From positions 1 through 34,360 of the forward strand of contig JAJRYG010000070.1 of the NCBI GenBank assembly GCA_024275915.1: a stretch of 34,360 nucleotides of DNA, read 5' to 3'. Made by a program: the position numbers and the translations under genes. The notes under the pieces were generated by a model that had not been told where the DNA came from, did no database searches, and saw nothing but the letters and a program-made list of their open reading frames with translations. Below, one piece after another: positions 34,340 through 34,360 of the stretch (positions are counted from its first letter, which is position 1; the number at the start of each line of letters is the position of its first letter). This DNA comes from Gammaproteobacteria bacterium (lineage in GTDB: Bacteria > Pseudomonadota > Gammaproteobacteria > UBA6429 > Thiohalophilaceae).

Positions 34340-34360
34340 ATTCTAGACGCCTCCCATACT

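Overview
The window looks like chromosome from a free-living gammaproteobacterium, most likely an autotrophic (Chromatiales- or Thioalkalivibrio-like) lineage. The clues are the gammaproteobacterial order rimP-nusA-infB-rbfA-truB-rpsO-pnp, DksA and GluQRS of gammaproteobacterial type, a MetR regulator, an aerobic class Ia ribonucleotide reductase, and a CbbY-type phosphatase, a family tied to the Calvin cycle. The lineage is inferred from gene content only. There is no rRNA, tRNA, prophage, CRISPR array or transposase gene.

Layout. Positions 1-3.5 kb hold a minus-strand pair (CbbY phosphatase, then a PLP aminotransferase), followed on plus by a DksA homologue with a long lysine-rich N-terminal tail, and a convergent DUF3579 gene sharing its terminator. 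At 3.9-6.8 kb are a nitroreductase, gluQRS, an unknown 147-residue protein and a YcgR-like PilZ protein. At 7.0-15.5 kb is a carbon-uptake and acetate-activation region: a sodium:solute symporter with its own terminator, small membrane proteins, a TPR protein, a cNMP/CBS/DUF294 nucleotidyltransferase-like regulator, a DnaQ-type exonuclease and acetyl-CoA synthetase. At 15.7-18.1 kb are a lipoprotein and a PPK2 polyphosphate kinase with a small partner. At 18.3-27.1 kb, all on minus, is the translation/RNA-metabolism cluster. At 27.5-32.1 kb is nrdAB, preceded by a sigma70-like promoter and a cobalamin riboswitch. At 32.2-34.3 kb are an unknown small protein, a stand-alone response regulator, and metR with a MetR-type operator at the window edge.

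The most unusual structure is a family of dispersed intergenic elements. Four near-full copies of about 160 bp (3485-3643, 12233-12393, 16592-16755 and 20801-20958) have ends of the form CAGGNTGTTGAAAAA / TTTTTCAACANCCTG and usually a central palindrome. Shorter, longer or degenerate relatives lie at 15729-15773, 21031-21157, 27291-27490 and possibly 33363-33392. At four genes (DUF294 regulator, lipoprotein, truB, nrdB) the element end follows the stop codon with no spacer. This is either a target preference or an adopted terminator role.

The second main point is the regulation of nrdAB. A promoter, a B12 aptamer whose closing helix starts near the predicted transcript 5' end, and a hairpin that would occlude the nrdA ribosome-binding site form a complete-looking B12-responsive switch. 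It implies that a B12-dependent class II reductase exists elsewhere in the genome.
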